Origin: an uncultured Massilia sp.
GTDB taxonomy: Bacteria > Pseudomonadota > Gammaproteobacteria > Burkholderiales > Burkholderiaceae_D
Length of the DNA: 64,000 nt
Direction of reading: 5' to 3'
Assembly: GCF_913773735.1 (NCBI RefSeq)
Contig: NZ_CAJYEB010000035.1
Location: forward strand, 62,001-126,000
A program made the position numbers and the translations under genes. The notes beneath the pieces are model-generated. The model saw only the letters and a program-made list of their open reading frames with translations. It did not search any database and was not told the DNA's origin. Positions 24,850 to 36,046 of this stretch are shown here, piece after piece (position 1 is the stretch's first letter; each line of letters begins with the position of its first letter).

Positions 24850-25776
24850 ATGCCTAGCCTGAACGCCAACGGCATCCGCATCGCCTTCGATACCGCCGGC
24901 GATCCGAAAGCCGCACCCCTGTTGCTGATTTCCGGGCTGGGCCTGCAGCTGGGCGCCTGGCCGGACGACTTCGTCGACGGCCTCGTCGACCTCGGCTTCT
25001 ACGTGATCCGCTTCGACAACCGCGATTGCGGCCTGTCCACCAAGTTCGAGCAGGCCGGCACGCCCAGCCTCGGCCTGGCCTGGCTCAAGCGCCTGCTGCG
25101 CCTGCCGCTCAAGCCGCCGTACCGGCTGGAAGACATGGCCGACGACGCGCTCGGCGTGCTGTCGGCGCTGGGCATCGCGCGCGCCCACGTGGTCGGCATC
25201 TCGATGGGCGGCATGATCGCCCAGCTGGTGGCGGCCAAGTATCCGGCGCGCGTGCTGAGCCTGACGTCGATGATGTCGAGCAGCGGCCGGCGCGGCCTGC
25301 CGGGCCCGTCGCCCGCGCTGCGCCGGGCGCTGCTGCAGCATCCGCGCAGCGCGGCCGACGTCGACGCCGCCATCGAGCACGCGGTGCGGACGTTCCAGAT
25401 GCTGGCCAGCCCGTCCTACCCCACGCCGGACAAGGTACTGCGGCGGCGCGTCGCGCGCGCGATGCGGCGCAACTACTGCCCGGGCGGGGTGGCGCGCCAG
25501 CTGCTGGCCGTGGCGGCCAGCGGCGACCGCACCCCGCAGCTGCAGTCGATCACGGCGCCCACGCTCGTCGTGCACGGCGCGGCCGACCCGCTGGTGCCGC
25601 TGGCCTGCGGCGTCGACACGGCCCAGGCCGTTCCCGGCGCCCGCCTCGAAGTCATCGAGGGCATGGGCCACGACCTGCCGGGCCAGCTGCTCGAACGCCT
25701 GCTCGCCTTGATCGACGCCCATGCCCACGGTAAGATGGCGCCCGACTCGACACCAAGGCTCTTCGTCAAACAGTGA
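24850..25776 (+). CDS. Alpha/beta-hydrolase (esterase-like)
   Basis: A 308-residue serine hydrolase. The oxyanion strand LLLISGLGLQLGAWPDD, the nucleophile elbow VVGISMGGMIAQ (Ser about 120), and the late VVHGAADPLVP Asp and GMGHDLP His complete the triad. The FDNRDCGLST segment is common in the aclacinomycin-methylesterase-like group. The terminal four bases GTGA overlap the start of ldcA, so translation is coupled. Substrate unknown. Confidence 0.88.
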   Translation: MPSLNANGIRIAFDTAGDPKAAPLLLISGLGLQLGAWPDDFVDGLVDLGFYVIRFDNRDCGLSTKFEQAGTPSLGLAWLKRLLRLPLKPPYRLEDMADDALGVLSALGIARAHVVGISMGGMIAQLVAAKYPARVLSLTSMMSSSGRRGLPGPSPALRRALLQHPRSAADVDAAIEHAVRTFQMLASPSYPTPDKVLRRRVARAMRRNYCPGGVARQLLAVAASGDRTPQLQSITAPTLVVHGAADPLVPLACGVDTAQAVPGARLEVIEGMGHDLPGQLLERLLALIDAHAHGKMAPDSTPRLFVKQ

Positions 25777-26705
25777 TCACCTCCCAACTCGGCATCGCCG
25801 TCGTGGCGCCGGGCTCCTACGCGCCCGACCCCGACGCGGTCGGGCGCGGCATCGCCCGCCTCGCTTCCCAGGGCATCCTGGTCCACAACTATTACGAACA
25901 CGAACGGCGCTTCCAGCGCTTCGGCGACACCGACGCCGGCCGCCTCGCGCAGCTCGAGGCGGCGGCCGCCGACCCGGACGTGCAGGTCGTGATGGCCCTG
26001 CGCGGCGCCTACGGCATGAGCCGCCTGCTGCCGCACATCGACTTCGACCGCATGGCCGCCAGCGGCAAGATCTTCGTCGGCTTTTCCGACGTGACCGCCT
26101 TCCACATGGCCCTGTACGCGCGGACCGGGGCGCAGAGCTATGCCGGGCCGATGTTCGCCGGCGACTTCGGCGCGCCCGAGCCCGTCGCGTTCACCCTCGA
26201 CGATTTCCGGCGCTGCCTGGCCGGCCCCACGCACGCGGTGGCCGGGCAGGGCGCCGGCAACCCGGCGCTGGACGTGCAGGGCACCGTCTGGGGCGGCAAC
26301 CTGGCCATGGTCGTGTCGCTGCTCGGCACCCCGTACTTCCCGCAGGTCGACGGCGGCATCCTGTTCCTGGAGGACATCGCCGAACACCCGTACCGCGTCG
26401 AGCGCATGCTGCTGCAACTGCTGCAGGCCGGCGTGCTGGCGCGCCAGCGGGCGGTCGTGCTGGGCGACTTCTCCGGCTACCGGCTGGGCGCGCACGACAA
26501 TGGCTACGACTTCGCACAGATGCTCGCCTACCTGCGTGCGACGCTGCCCCTGCCCGTATTGACGGGCCTGGAATTCGGCCACGTCGCGCGCCGCGTGACG
26601 ATCCCGTTCGGGGCGCAGGGGCGCCTGGTGGCCGACGGTGGCGCCTGGACGCTGACGCTGTCGGCCTATCCGACGGTACGCTGGGACCCGGGCCTGGCCG
26701 GCTGA
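25773..26705 (+). CDS. ldcA: Muramoyltetrapeptide LD-carboxypeptidase (S66)
   Basis: A 310-residue cytoplasmic serine peptidase removing the terminal D-Ala from the murein tetrapeptide during peptidoglycan recycling. The S66 pattern is visible: nucleophile Ser105 in FVGFSDVTAFH, the RGAYGMSRLLPHID segment before it, Glu in GGILFLEDIAEHPYR and catalytic His in FGHVARRVTIPFG. The GTG start overlaps the esterase stop (GTGA). Confidence 0.93.
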   Translation: MITSQLGIAVVAPGSYAPDPDAVGRGIARLASQGILVHNYYEHERRFQRFGDTDAGRLAQLEAAAADPDVQVVMALRGAYGMSRLLPHIDFDRMAASGKIFVGFSDVTAFHMALYARTGAQSYAGPMFAGDFGAPEPVAFTLDDFRRCLAGPTHAVAGQGAGNPALDVQGTVWGGNLAMVVSLLGTPYFPQVDGGILFLEDIAEHPYRVERMLLQLLQAGVLARQRAVVLGDFSGYRLGAHDNGYDFAQMLAYLRATLPLPVLTGLEFGHVARRVTIPFGAQGRLVADGGAWTLTLSAYPTVRWDPGLAG

Positions 26706-26788
26706 GTCCACCGCGTCGTGCGCGGGGCCACCCCTGCCGGCGCGGCGACGCAGGATCGGTCCGCTATGTCGCGCCGGGCGCAGGGTGG

Positions 26789-26794
26789 TAAAAT
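26789..26794 (+). promoter_or_regulatory. -10 hexamer of the ABC-F gene (candidate)
   Basis: TAAAAT within GGTAAAATGC, 40 bases before the GTG start of the ABC-F gene. No clear -35 is seen at the expected distance. Confidence 0.4.
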
Positions 26795-26833
26795 GCACGG
26801 TTAATCGAAAAACCACCCAAAAGGTTTCCTACA

Positions 26834-28435
<1,602 letters not shown>

Positions 28436-28440
28436 TATGT

Positions 28441-28454
28441 CGTGACGCGTCACG
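28441..28454. repeat. CGTGACGCGTCACG palindrome
   Basis: Perfect 14-base palindrome just after the ABC-F stop codon, followed directly by a pair of hairpins. Second copy of the dispersed element. Confidence 0.65.
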
Positions 28455-28464
28455 GGTGAGCCGC

Positions 28465-28527
28465 GGTGCGCACGGGGGTGCGCACCCTACGCATCGTTGG
28501 TCGTAGGGTGGGCACCCCGTGCCCACC
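28465..28527. repeat. Back-to-back hairpin element with CCCTACG/CGTAGGG
   Basis: Two 9-bp hairpins: GGTGCGCAC/GTGCGCACC (28465-28486) and GGTGGGCAC/GTGCCCACC (28507-28527). The inner flanks CACCCTACG (28483-28491) and CGTAGGGTG (28502-28510) are themselves inverted. The structure resembles a REP/BIME unit. It fills the ABC-F to nadA spacer. Confidence 0.75.
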
Positions 28528-28584
28528 ATGGCGCCGTCGAAACGCGTCCTCATGGAACCATCCAACACGGGAACGAGACGCCCC

Positions 28585-29727
28585 ATGAACACCATCGCCC
28601 CCATCAAGACTTTCGAATACGACCGCCCGGTCGGCGGCGTCTGTTCGACCGCCGAAGCCTGGGCGCGCACCCCGTCGCCGCTCGAACTGGCCGAGAAGAC
28701 CGCGCTGAAGGACCGCATCCGCCGCCTGCTCAAGGAACGCGGGGCGGTGCTGGTCGCCCACTACTACGTCGACGCCGACCTGCAGGACCTGGCCGAGGAA
28801 ACCGGCGGCTGCGTGTCCGACTCGCTGGAGATGGCGCGCTTCGGCCGCGACCATCCGGCGCAGACGCTGGTCGTCGCCGGCGTGCGCTTCATGGGCGAGA
28901 CCGCGAAGATCCTCAGCCCCGAAAAGACGATTTTGATGCCGGACCTGGACGCGACCTGCTCGCTCGACCTGGGTTGCCCGGCCGAGGAATTCGCCGCGTT
29001 CTGCGACCAGCATCCGGACCGCACCGTGGTCGTCTACGCCAACACCAGCGCGGCCGTGAAGGCGCGCGCCGACTGGATGGTGACCTCGTCGATCGGCCTG
29101 GACATCGTCAGGGAACTGCACGCGCAGGGCAAGAAGATCCTGTGGGCGCCGGACCGCCACCTGGGCTCGTACATCCAGAAGCAGACCGGCGCCGACATGC
29201 TGCTGTGGCAGGGCTCCTGCCTCGTGCACGACGAGTTCAAGGGCATCGAGCTGGACCTGCTGCGCGCCGAGTACCCGCACGCGAAAGTGCTGGTGCACCC
29301 GGAATCGCCGGCCAACGTGGTGGAGCAGGCCGACGTGGTCGGCTCGACCACGCAGTTGATCAATGCGGCCCAGACCATGGACGCCACCCACTTCATCGTC
29401 GCCACCGACAACGGTATCCTGCACAAGATGCGCATGGCCGCGCCGGGCAAGACGCTGATCGAGGCGCCCACCGCCGGCAACAGCGCCACCTGCAAGAGCT
29501 GTGCGCACTGCCCGTGGATGGCCATGAACGGCCTGCAGAACCTGGCCGCCGTGCTGGAAGCGACGGACGGCCGCAACGCCATCCACGTCGATCCGGAAAC
29601 CGGCCGCCAGGCCAGGCGCGCGATCGACCGCATGCTCGATTTCGCCGCGGCGAAAAAGGCGAAGGCGCTGCCGACCGGCGCGCTGGAGAAGGAAACCACA
29701 CTGTTTAAGGGAATCGGTCCGGCATGA
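28585..29727 (+). CDS. nadA: Quinolinate synthase
   Basis: A 380-residue 4Fe-4S enzyme condensing iminoaspartate with dihydroxyacetone phosphate to quinolinate. Visible: [19 protein letters not shown] near the N-terminus, the [12 protein letters not shown] cluster Cys, [24 protein letters not shown], and the C-terminal [13 protein letters not shown] with the third cluster Cys. The ATG at 28585 is preferred; sequence before it reads into the hairpin repeat. Four-base overlap (ATGA) with nadC. Confidence 0.97.
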   Translation: MNTIAPIKTFEYDRPVGGVCSTAEAWARTPSPLELAEKTALKDRIRRLLKERGAVLVAHYYVDADLQDLAEETGGCVSDSLEMARFGRDHPAQTLVVAGVRFMGETAKILSPEKTILMPDLDATCSLDLGCPAEEFAAFCDQHPDRTVVVYANTSAAVKARADWMVTSSIGLDIVRELHAQGKKILWAPDRHLGSYIQKQTGADMLLWQGSCLVHDEFKGIELDLLRAEYPHAKVLVHPESPANVVEQADVVGSTTQLINAAQTMDATHFIVATDNGILHKMRMAAPGKTLIEAPTAGNSATCKSCAHCPWMAMNGLQNLAAVLEATDGRNAIHVDPETGRQARRAIDRMLDFAAAKKAKALPTGALEKETTLFKGIGPA

Positions 29728-30599
29728 CGACCTTGCGCAATCCATTCGCCGCAGACGGCGCCCTCGAGGAGAAGCTGCAGGCCGCGTTCGAGCAGAACAT
29801 CCTGGCCGCGCTGCTGGAAGACGTCGGCAGCGGCGACCTGACCGGCAAGCTGGTGCCGGAAGGCCCGCGCGCGCGCGCCCGCGTGATCGTGCGCGAACAG
29901 GCCGTGCTGTGCGGCGCGCCCTGGTTCGAGGGCGTGATGCTGGCGATCGACCAGGACATCGAGATCGACTGGCAGTACGCCGAGGGCGACGTGATGGCCG
30001 CCGACAGCGTCGTCTGCACCATCGAGGGGTCGCCGCGTTCGCTGCTGACGGCGGAACGCTCGGCGCTGAACTTCCTGCAGCTGCTGTCGGGCGTGGCCAG
30101 CAGCACCCGCACCTACGTCGACGTGGTGGCCGGCACCAACGCGCGCATCCTCGACACCCGCAAGACGCTGCCGGGCCTGCGCCAGGCGCAGAAATACGCG
30201 GTGCGCGTGGGCGGCGGCGCCAACCAGCGCATGGCGCTGTGGGACGGCATCCTGATCAAGGAAAACCACATCGCGGCGGCCGGCGGCATCACCGCCGCGC
30301 TGCGCGCCGCGCAGGCGCTGGACGCCGGCGTGACCGTGCAGGTGGAAGTCGAATCGCTCGCCGAACTGGAAGAAGCCCTGCAGGCGGGCGCGGTCTCGGT
30401 CCTGCTCGACAACTTCGATCTCGCCATGATGCGCGAGGCGGTGCGCATCAATGCCGGCCGCGCGCTGCTGGAGGCGTCCGGCGGCATCAATATGCAGACG
30501 GTGCGTGCGATCGCCGAGACGGGCGTGGACCGGATTTCGATCGGTAGCCTGACCAAGGATGTCCGGGCGATCGATTATTCGCTGCGGATCGTCGAGTAA
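29724..30599 (+). CDS. nadC: Nicotinate-nucleotide pyrophosphorylase (quinolinate PRTase)
   Basis: A 291-residue enzyme making nicotinate mononucleotide from quinolinate and PRPP. Family markers: [56 protein letters not shown] with substrate-binding Arg/Lys, [25 protein letters not shown] and [15 protein letters not shown], ending [20 protein letters not shown]. Coupled to nadA. Its last 23 bases are duplicated downstream in a tandem repeat. Confidence 0.97.
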   Translation: MTTLRNPFAADGALEEKLQAAFEQNILAALLEDVGSGDLTGKLVPEGPRARARVIVREQAVLCGAPWFEGVMLAIDQDIEIDWQYAEGDVMAADSVVCTIEGSPRSLLTAERSALNFLQLLSGVASSTRTYVDVVAGTNARILDTRKTLPGLRQAQKYAVRVGGGANQRMALWDGILIKENHIAAAGGITAALRAAQALDAGVTVQVEVESLAELEEALQAGAVSVLLDNFDLAMMREAVRINAGRALLEASGGINMQTVRAIAETGVDRISIGSLTKDVRAIDYSLRIVE

Positions 30600-30980
30600 G
30601 TTTTTTCGTGACGCATCACGTTTCCGGCGGCGTGCGATTTGCCGTGCGGCCCGCCCACGATGGTTGAACGCGTGGACGGGGAACCCGTCCACCCTACGTC
30701 GCCATTCGCTGCGGATCGTCGGATAACCGTTTTCGTGACGCATCACGCCTCCAACGGCGCGCGATTTGCCGTGCGGCCTACCTACGATGGTTGAACGCGT
30801 GGACGGGGGACCCGTCCACCCTACGTCGCCATTCGCTGCGGACCGTCGGATAAACTTTTCGTGATGCGTCACGGGTAGGGTGGACGGCTCTGCCGTCCAC
30901 GCGTCCAACGGCGTGCGAATTGCCGTGCGGCCCGCCCACGATGATTGAACGCGTGGACGGGGAACCCGTCCACCCTACGT
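30577..30980. repeat. Three tandem ~127-bp repeats that include the nadC 3' end
   Basis: Units start at 30577, 30704 and 30831, each with ATTCGCTGCGG(A)TCGTCG..TAA, the end of nadC. Each continues with TTTTCGTGACGCATCACG, a GTGCGATTTGCCGTGCGGCC segment, and a hairpin GTGGACGGG-GAA-CCCGTCCAC ending in CCTACG. The third unit carries an additional hairpin (GTGGACGG-CTCTG-CCGTCCAC, near 30880-30900), making it about 150 bases. No gene lies between 30600 and 30974. Confidence 0.9.
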
Positions 30981-32036
30981 CCCGCTCTCGCTCGCCCGCG
31001 CCAGCGCTTCCGCCTTCGGGTCGCGCAGGTGGACGGGCTCTCCCACCTGCGCCGCGATCGCATCGATGGCCGCCATGACCTTGTCCGGATGCGCGTAATG
31101 CGTCATGTGGCCGACGCCCGGCTGCAACTGCAACTCGCTGGCTGGCAGGCGCTCGTGCAGGCGTTCCGAGTTGTGGCCGAAGTCGACCACGCGGTCCTGC
31201 GTGCCCGCCACGATCGTCGCCGGCACCTTCAGTTCCGGATAGCGCCTGGCCAGCGCCGCGGCGGCCGGCACCATCAGCGCCGTCTCGGCCGCCGCCGCGC
31301 GCAGCTGGCCGGGGCGCAGCGCCATCCACGGCGACAGGGCGCGAAAGCGCGTGTCCACCGGCAGCGGCGCGAACGCCTTCCTGGTCACCGGGCGCCACAG
31401 CATGCGCCCGACCAGCGGCGACACCGTGTAGCGCAGCACGTCGCCCACGACCGGGATCGCCGGGCCGGCCAGCAGCGGCGCGTCCAGGCGCATGCTCGGA
31501 TAGTAGTAGCCGGACAGGAGCACGACGCCGCGCACGAAGTCCGGCACCTCCAGCGCCATCGACAGCGCCACCAGCGTGCCCCAGGAATGGCCGACGACGA
31601 TCGCCGACTCGACGCCGAGCCGCTGCAGCGCGTGGTGCAGCAGGCGCGCCTGGGCCTGCGGGGTCCAGAGCGTGCCGCGCGGGCGCTCGCTGTAGCCGAA
31701 GCCGGGCCGGTCGAAGGCGATCGTCCGGTAGTGCGCCCCGGCCTTGTCGAGCAGGCCACTGTGTTCGAAGTCGTTGGCCAGTACCCCGTTCCCGTGCAGC
31801 AGGACCAGCGCCGGGCCGCTGCCCCGTTCGATGTAGTGCAGGCGCACGCCGTCGACGGTCACGAAGCGGCCCTGCGGCGGATTGTCGGCCTCGGCCTGCC
31901 GCGTCTTGGCCCGCACGTACAGGAACGAGGCCGCCAGGCCCAGGCCGGCGCCGAGCAGGCCGGCCTGCAGGCCGGACAGGCCGGTGCGCGCGGCGGCGCC
32001 CCGCATGGTATGCATAGTGCGCTTGATGTTGGTCAC
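30975..32036 (-). CDS. Alpha/beta-hydrolase with N-terminal membrane anchor
   Basis: A 353-residue hydrolase. Residues about 18-42 (LSGLQAGLLGAGLGLAASFLYV) form one hydrophobic helix, probably a membrane anchor. The fold is clear: LVLLHGNGVLANDF oxyanion strand, FDRPGFGYSERPRG, nucleophile Ser in IVVGHSWGTLVAL, Asp in AGTQDRVVD and His in GVGHMTHYAHPD. The GTG start overlaps the Sir2 stop (GTGA). The stop codon TAG lies inside the CCTACG end of the tandem repeat, so the native C-terminus may have been altered. Confidence 0.87.
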   Translation of the reverse strand: MTNIKRTMHTMRGAAARTGLSGLQAGLLGAGLGLAASFLYVRAKTRQAEADNPPQGRFVTVDGVRLHYIERGSGPALVLLHGNGVLANDFEHSGLLDKAGAHYRTIAFDRPGFGYSERPRGTLWTPQAQARLLHHALQRLGVESAIVVGHSWGTLVALSMALEVPDFVRGVVLLSGYYYPSMRLDAPLLAGPAIPVVGDVLRYTVSPLVGRMLWRPVTRKAFAPLPVDTRFRALSPWMALRPGQLRAAAAETALMVPAAAALARRYPELKVPATIVAGTQDRVVDFGHNSERLHERLPASELQLQPGVGHMTHYAHPDKVMAAIDAIAAQVGEPVHLRDPKAEALARASESGT

Positions 32037-32932
32037 AGTATTCCCCCGTCGAGTTGAAATGTTGGCGTGTCTCCGCCCGTTCTCCGTTCCCCGGACAGCA
32101 GGGCCAGCGCGAGCGGCAGGATGCGCTCGGCCGTGTCCTCGATCTTGATGTCGAGCATGTCGTCGGCGCGCGTGCGGCCGAGGTTGATCGCGGCGATCGG
32201 CTTGCCCGCCGCCTGCGCCAGGCGGCAGAAGCGAAAGCCCGAGTAGACCATCAGCGAGGAGCCCACCACCAGCAGCGCGTCGGCCCGTTCCATGCGCTCC
32301 AGCGCGATCGCCGTGCGCGCGGGCGGCACGTTATCGCCGAAGAACACGACGTCCGGCATCAGCGGACCGCCGCAACAGGTGCAGAAGGGCAGGCGAAAGC
32401 GCGCCAGTTCGGCCGGCTCGACGGCGGCGTCGCCGTCCGGCAGCGGGGTCGCGCTCGCACCCGTCATGTGCGGGTTGTCGCGTTCGAGCTGTTCCTGGAT
32501 GAAGGCGCGCGGGAACAGCGCCGCGCACGCCAGGCAGACCACCCTGTGGATGTTCCCGTGCAGTTCCAGCACGGTGTGGCTGCCAGCCTGGCCGTGCAGG
32601 CCGTCGACGTTCTGCGTCAGCACCGAGCCGAGCCGCCCGATCGCCTCGATGCCGGCCAGCGCCACATGCCCCGCGTTCGGCCGCGCGCGCGCCAGCACCG
32701 GCCAGCCGACCATGCTGCGGGCCCAGTAGCGCCGCTGGACGGCTTCGGACTTGCGGAAGTCCGGCCCGTGGATCGGTGGTCGGCCGCGCCGGTTGCCGTC
32801 GCGGTCGCGGTAGTCGGGGATGCCCGAGCCGGTGGAAAGGCCGGCGCCCGTCAGGACCAGGGCGCGCGGGTGGTGATCGAGGAATGCCGCGATCGCCGCG
32901 GCATGGTCGTGGTGCATCTCTGCTTCCGCCAT
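32033..32932 (-). CDS. Sir2-family NAD-dependent protein deacylase
   Basis: A 299-residue sirtuin. NAD site LVLTGAGLSTGSGIPDYRDRDG, LTQNVDGLHGQAGS, catalytic His in LELHGNIH, zinc cysteines CLAC and CTCC, and VVGSSLMVYSGFRF. The stretch GNRRGRPPIHGPDF fits the class II bacterial sirtuins. The ATG at 32932 follows AAAGGGA; upstream sequence is unlikely to code. The 3' end overlaps the hydrolase gene. Consumes NAD and thus fits the nearby nad genes. Confidence 0.92.
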   Translation of the reverse strand: MAEAEMHHDHAAAIAAFLDHHPRALVLTGAGLSTGSGIPDYRDRDGNRRGRPPIHGPDFRKSEAVQRRYWARSMVGWPVLARARPNAGHVALAGIEAIGRLGSVLTQNVDGLHGQAGSHTVLELHGNIHRVVCLACAALFPRAFIQEQLERDNPHMTGASATPLPDGDAAVEPAELARFRLPFCTCCGGPLMPDVVFFGDNVPPARTAIALERMERADALLVVGSSLMVYSGFRFCRLAQAAGKPIAAINLGRTRADDMLDIKIEDTAERILPLALALLSGERRTGGDTPTFQLDGGIL

Positions 32933-32974
32933 CGTGTCCGTCCCTTTCTGCAGGGATCGTACCATCCCCGATGC

Positions 32975-33015
32975 CGTCACGAAAACACGATTCCGGCCGC
33001 CATCATGGCGGCCGG
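32975..33015 (-). terminator. Terminator of nadB
   Basis: Stem CCGGCCGCC/GGCGGCCGG (32993-33001 and 33007-33015) with loop ATCAT. On the minus strand it is followed by AATCGTGTTTTCG. It lies 12 bases after the nadB stop. Confidence 0.7.
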
Positions 33016-33026
33016 GACGGGAAGCG

Positions 33027-34637
33027 TCAGCGCCGCCGCGGCGTCAGCACGCTGGGCAGTGCCTTGGGCAGCGTGTCCGGGTAGTCGCGCGAATAATGCA
33101 GGCCGCGGCTCTCGTGGCGCGACAGGGCGCTGCGCACGATCAGGTGCGCCACCTCGACCAGGTTGCGCAGCTCCAGCAGGTCGTTGGTGACGCGGAAGTT
33201 GCGGTAGTACTCGTCGATCTCTTCCTTGAGCAGCTTGATGCGGTGCTGGGCGCGCTCCAGGCGCTTGGTCGTGCGCACGATGCCGACGTAGTTCCACATG
33301 AAGCGGCGCAGCTCGTCCCAGTTGTGGGCGATGACGACCTCCTCGTCGGCGTTGGTGACGCGGCTCTCGTCCCAGCACGGCAGGTCCGGCACCTCGACCG
33401 CCGGCGCCGTCGCGATGAAGCCGGCGCAGGCGCGGCCCACCACCAGGCATTCCAGCAGCGAGTTGCTGGCCAGGCGGTTGGCGCCGTGCAGGCCCGTGCA
33501 GGCCGTCTCGCCCACCGCGTACAGGCCGGCGATGTCGGTGCGCCCGGCCAGGTCGGTCACCACGCCGCCGCAGGTGAAGTGCACCGCCGGCACGACCGGG
33601 ATCGGCTCCTTCGTGATGTCGATGCCCAGTTCCAGGCAGCGCGCGTAGATGGTCGGGAAGTGTTCCTGGATGAAGGCCGGGCTCTGGTGGCTGATGTCCA
33701 GGTGGACGTAGTCGAGGCCGCGCTTCTTCATCTCGAAGTCGATGGCGCGCGCCACCACGTCGCGCGGCGCCAGTTCGCCGCGCTCGTCGTGGGCCGGCAT
33801 GAAGCGCGTGCCGGCGGCGGCGCCGGCTTCCGGCGGCAGCACGAGCTGGCCGCCTTCGCCGCGTACCGCCTCGCTGATCAGGAAGGACTTGGCATACGGG
33901 TGGTACAGGCAGGTCGGGTGGAACTGGATGAATTCCATGTTCGACACGCGGCAGCCGGCGCGCCAGGCCATCGCGATGCCGTCGCCGGTGGCCGTGTCGG
34001 GGTTGGTCGTGTACAGGTAGACCTTGCCGGCGCCGCCGGTGGCCAGCACCGTGTGCTCGGCCGCGAAGGTCAGGACCTTGCCGCTGCGTTCGTCCTGGAC
34101 GTAGAGGCCGTGGCAGCGCTGCTGGCCGGCCGGCGAGCCCTTGGGGGCGAGCTTCTTCGACGTGATCACGTCGATCGCGCTATGGTGCTCGAACAGGCTG
34201 ATGTTCGGATGCGCGCGCACCTTCTGTTCCAGCGTCACCTGCACGGCGTGGCCGGTGGCGTCGGCCGCGTGGATGATGCGGCGCTGGCTGTGCCCGCCCT
34301 CGCGGGTCAGGTGGAAGCCCAGCTCGGCGCTGGCATCGCGGGTAAAGGGCACGCCCTGTTCGATCAGCCATTCGATGGCTTCGCGGCCGTGTTCGACGAT
34401 GTAGCGGGTCGCCGTCTCGTCGCACAGGCCGGCGCCGGCGACGAGGGTGTCGGCGATGTGCTGGTCGTGGCTGTCGCCGGAATCGAGCACGGCGGCGATG
34501 CCGCCCTGGGCCCAGTTGCTGGCGCCGTCGAGCAGCTCGCGCTTGGAGATGATGGCGACCTTGCGCGTCTGCGCCAGGTTCAGCGCGACCGACAGCCCGG
34601 CCAGGCCGCTGCCGACGATGACTACGTCAAAATTCAT
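33027..34637 (-). CDS. nadB: L-aspartate oxidase
   Basis: A 536-residue FAD enzyme oxidising L-aspartate to iminoaspartate for NadA. FAD motif [49 protein letters not shown] with active-site His/Arg, [67 protein letters not shown], and a helical C-terminal domain. It is expressed opposite to nadA-nadC and about 4 kb away from them. Confidence 0.97.
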   Translation of the reverse strand: MNFDVVIVGSGLAGLSVALNLAQTRKVAIISKRELLDGASNWAQGGIAAVLDSGDSHDQHIADTLVAGAGLCDETATRYIVEHGREAIEWLIEQGVPFTRDASAELGFHLTREGGHSQRRIIHAADATGHAVQVTLEQKVRAHPNISLFEHHSAIDVITSKKLAPKGSPAGQQRCHGLYVQDERSGKVLTFAAEHTVLATGGAGKVYLYTTNPDTATGDGIAMAWRAGCRVSNMEFIQFHPTCLYHPYAKSFLISEAVRGEGGQLVLPPEAGAAAGTRFMPAHDERGELAPRDVVARAIDFEMKKRGLDYVHLDISHQSPAFIQEHFPTIYARCLELGIDITKEPIPVVPAVHFTCGGVVTDLAGRTDIAGLYAVGETACTGLHGANRLASNSLLECLVVGRACAGFIATAPAVEVPDLPCWDESRVTNADEEVVIAHNWDELRRFMWNYVGIVRTTKRLERAQHRIKLLKEEIDEYYRNFRVTNDLLELRNLVEVAHLIVRSALSRHESRGLHYSRDYPDTLPKALPSVLTPRRR

Positions 34638-34834
34638 GGAGGTCTCTTGGGAGCGTTGTTGGTGTTGTACGAAGAGGCATCACTATAGACCATTTGGCCT
34701 GCCGTTGCCGTCGTGGCGGCGGGGAAACCCCGGTGCGATCGTTGCGGGAGTGAAATTTCCTGTCATCCACGAGCAGATCCTGAAATAATCTTTCAGGCCC
34801 GCGGCGGCGTGGTCGAGCGGGTGCAGGACGCGCG

Positions 34835-36046
34835 TCAGGACTCGCGCCGCAGGCCGCCGCCGCCACGCGCCAGCGCGTCGTAGACGGCGAGGTAGTCGCG
34901 CGCCATCGCCGGCATGCTGTGGTGGGCGATGACCTGGCTGCGCGCGCGGGCGCCGTGGCGCGCGGCCATTTCCGGGATGCGGCAGTAGTCGGCGATGGCC
35001 GCGGCCAGCAGCTCGGACGCGTGGCTGGGCAGCAGGATGCCGGTGAAGCCCGAATGGACGAGTTCCGCGTTGGTCCCGGTGGCGCTCGCCACGACGGGCA
35101 GCCCGCTGGCCATCGCCTGCAGGATCGCGTTCGCGCGGTCCTCGGACGGCGCCGGCAGCACGAACAGGTCCATCGCGCGCAGCAGTTGCGGCAGGTCGGC
35201 GCGCGCGCCCGGCAGCCAGGCGCGCGCCGCGGCGCCGGCGCGGTTCAGCATCGCCTGGCATTCGGCGCGCGCCGGCCCGTCGCCGACGATCAGCAAGCGC
35301 AGCCGCGCATGGGCCGGGTGCGGCGAGGCGATCAGGCGCAGGAACGCCTCGACCAGCGCGGCGTGCCCGGAGGCGTCGTCGAGGCGGCCGGCGCTGCCGA
35401 CGACGAAGGCGCCGTCCTGCATGAAGCCGTTCGGCCCCACGGCCGCCGCCGGACCGAGGCGCGGGTGGAATTGCACGCTGTCGACGCCGTTGGCGATCTG
35501 CGACACGCGCGCCGGCTCGGCGCCGATGGCCTCGATCAGCCACTGCTCCAGCCCGCTGCTGGCGGCGATGAAATGGCCGATGAACGGACGCAGCAGGCGC
35601 CGCAGCAACTGGCCGCCGGATCCGCCCTTTGCCGGCGCCGCGGCGCCGTGCTCGGCATGCACGCGCAGGCGCACGCCGGCCAGCGTGGCGACGAGCTGGG
35701 CCGGCAGGCCGCCATGGTCGCGCGTATGGATCAGGTCGGGACGCAGGGCGCGCAGCGTCCGGAACAGGCGCAGGTAGAGCAGCGGGTCGCGCCCGTCGCG
35801 CCGGTGCAGGTGGACGATCTCGACCCCCTGCGCGCGCAATGGGCCCTGCCAGGCGCCGGGGTCGCGCAGGCAGACGATGGCGTGGCGGTAGCGCTGCGGC
35901 GGCAGGTGGCGGATCAGGTCGACGAGGCCGCCGTCCGGGGCGCTGCCGTCGAGCGCATCCACCAGGTGCACCACGAGGCGCGCCGGACCGCCGGGCGCCG
36001 CGCCCGGGGAGGCCATGGCCATGTCGGCGGGATCTTGCGCACCCAT
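34835..36046 (-). CDS. GT4-family glycosyltransferase
   Basis: A 403-residue GT-B enzyme. The N-terminus VVHLVDALDGSAPDGGLVDLIRHLP with HAIVCLRDPG and the acceptor loop RTRDHGG-like TRDHGGLPAQL, then VSQIANGVDSVQFHP, GSAGRLDD and the donor site EDRANAILQAMASGLPVVASATG match GT4. It resembles glycosyltransferases tied to exopolysaccharide or XrtA/PEP-CTERM loci (TIGR03088-like; from memory), but no such locus is in the window. SD GGAG precedes the ATG. Confidence 0.85.
   Translation of the reverse strand: MGAQDPADMAMASPGAAPGGPARLVVHLVDALDGSAPDGGLVDLIRHLPPQRYRHAIVCLRDPGAWQGPLRAQGVEIVHLHRRDGRDPLLYLRLFRTLRALRPDLIHTRDHGGLPAQLVATLAGVRLRVHAEHGAAAPAKGGSGGQLLRRLLRPFIGHFIAASSGLEQWLIEAIGAEPARVSQIANGVDSVQFHPRLGPAAAVGPNGFMQDGAFVVGSAGRLDDASGHAALVEAFLRLIASPHPAHARLRLLIVGDGPARAECQAMLNRAGAAARAWLPGARADLPQLLRAMDLFVLPAPSEDRANAILQAMASGLPVVASATGTNAELVHSGFTGILLPSHASELLAAAIADYCRIPEMAARHGARARSQVIAHHSMPAMARDYLAVYDALARGGGGLRRES

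Noticed and set aside
29034..30908. Long minus-strand frame across nadA, nadC and the repeats
   Set aside because: It is antisense to nadA/nadC and its start consists of translated repeats; no protein-like features.
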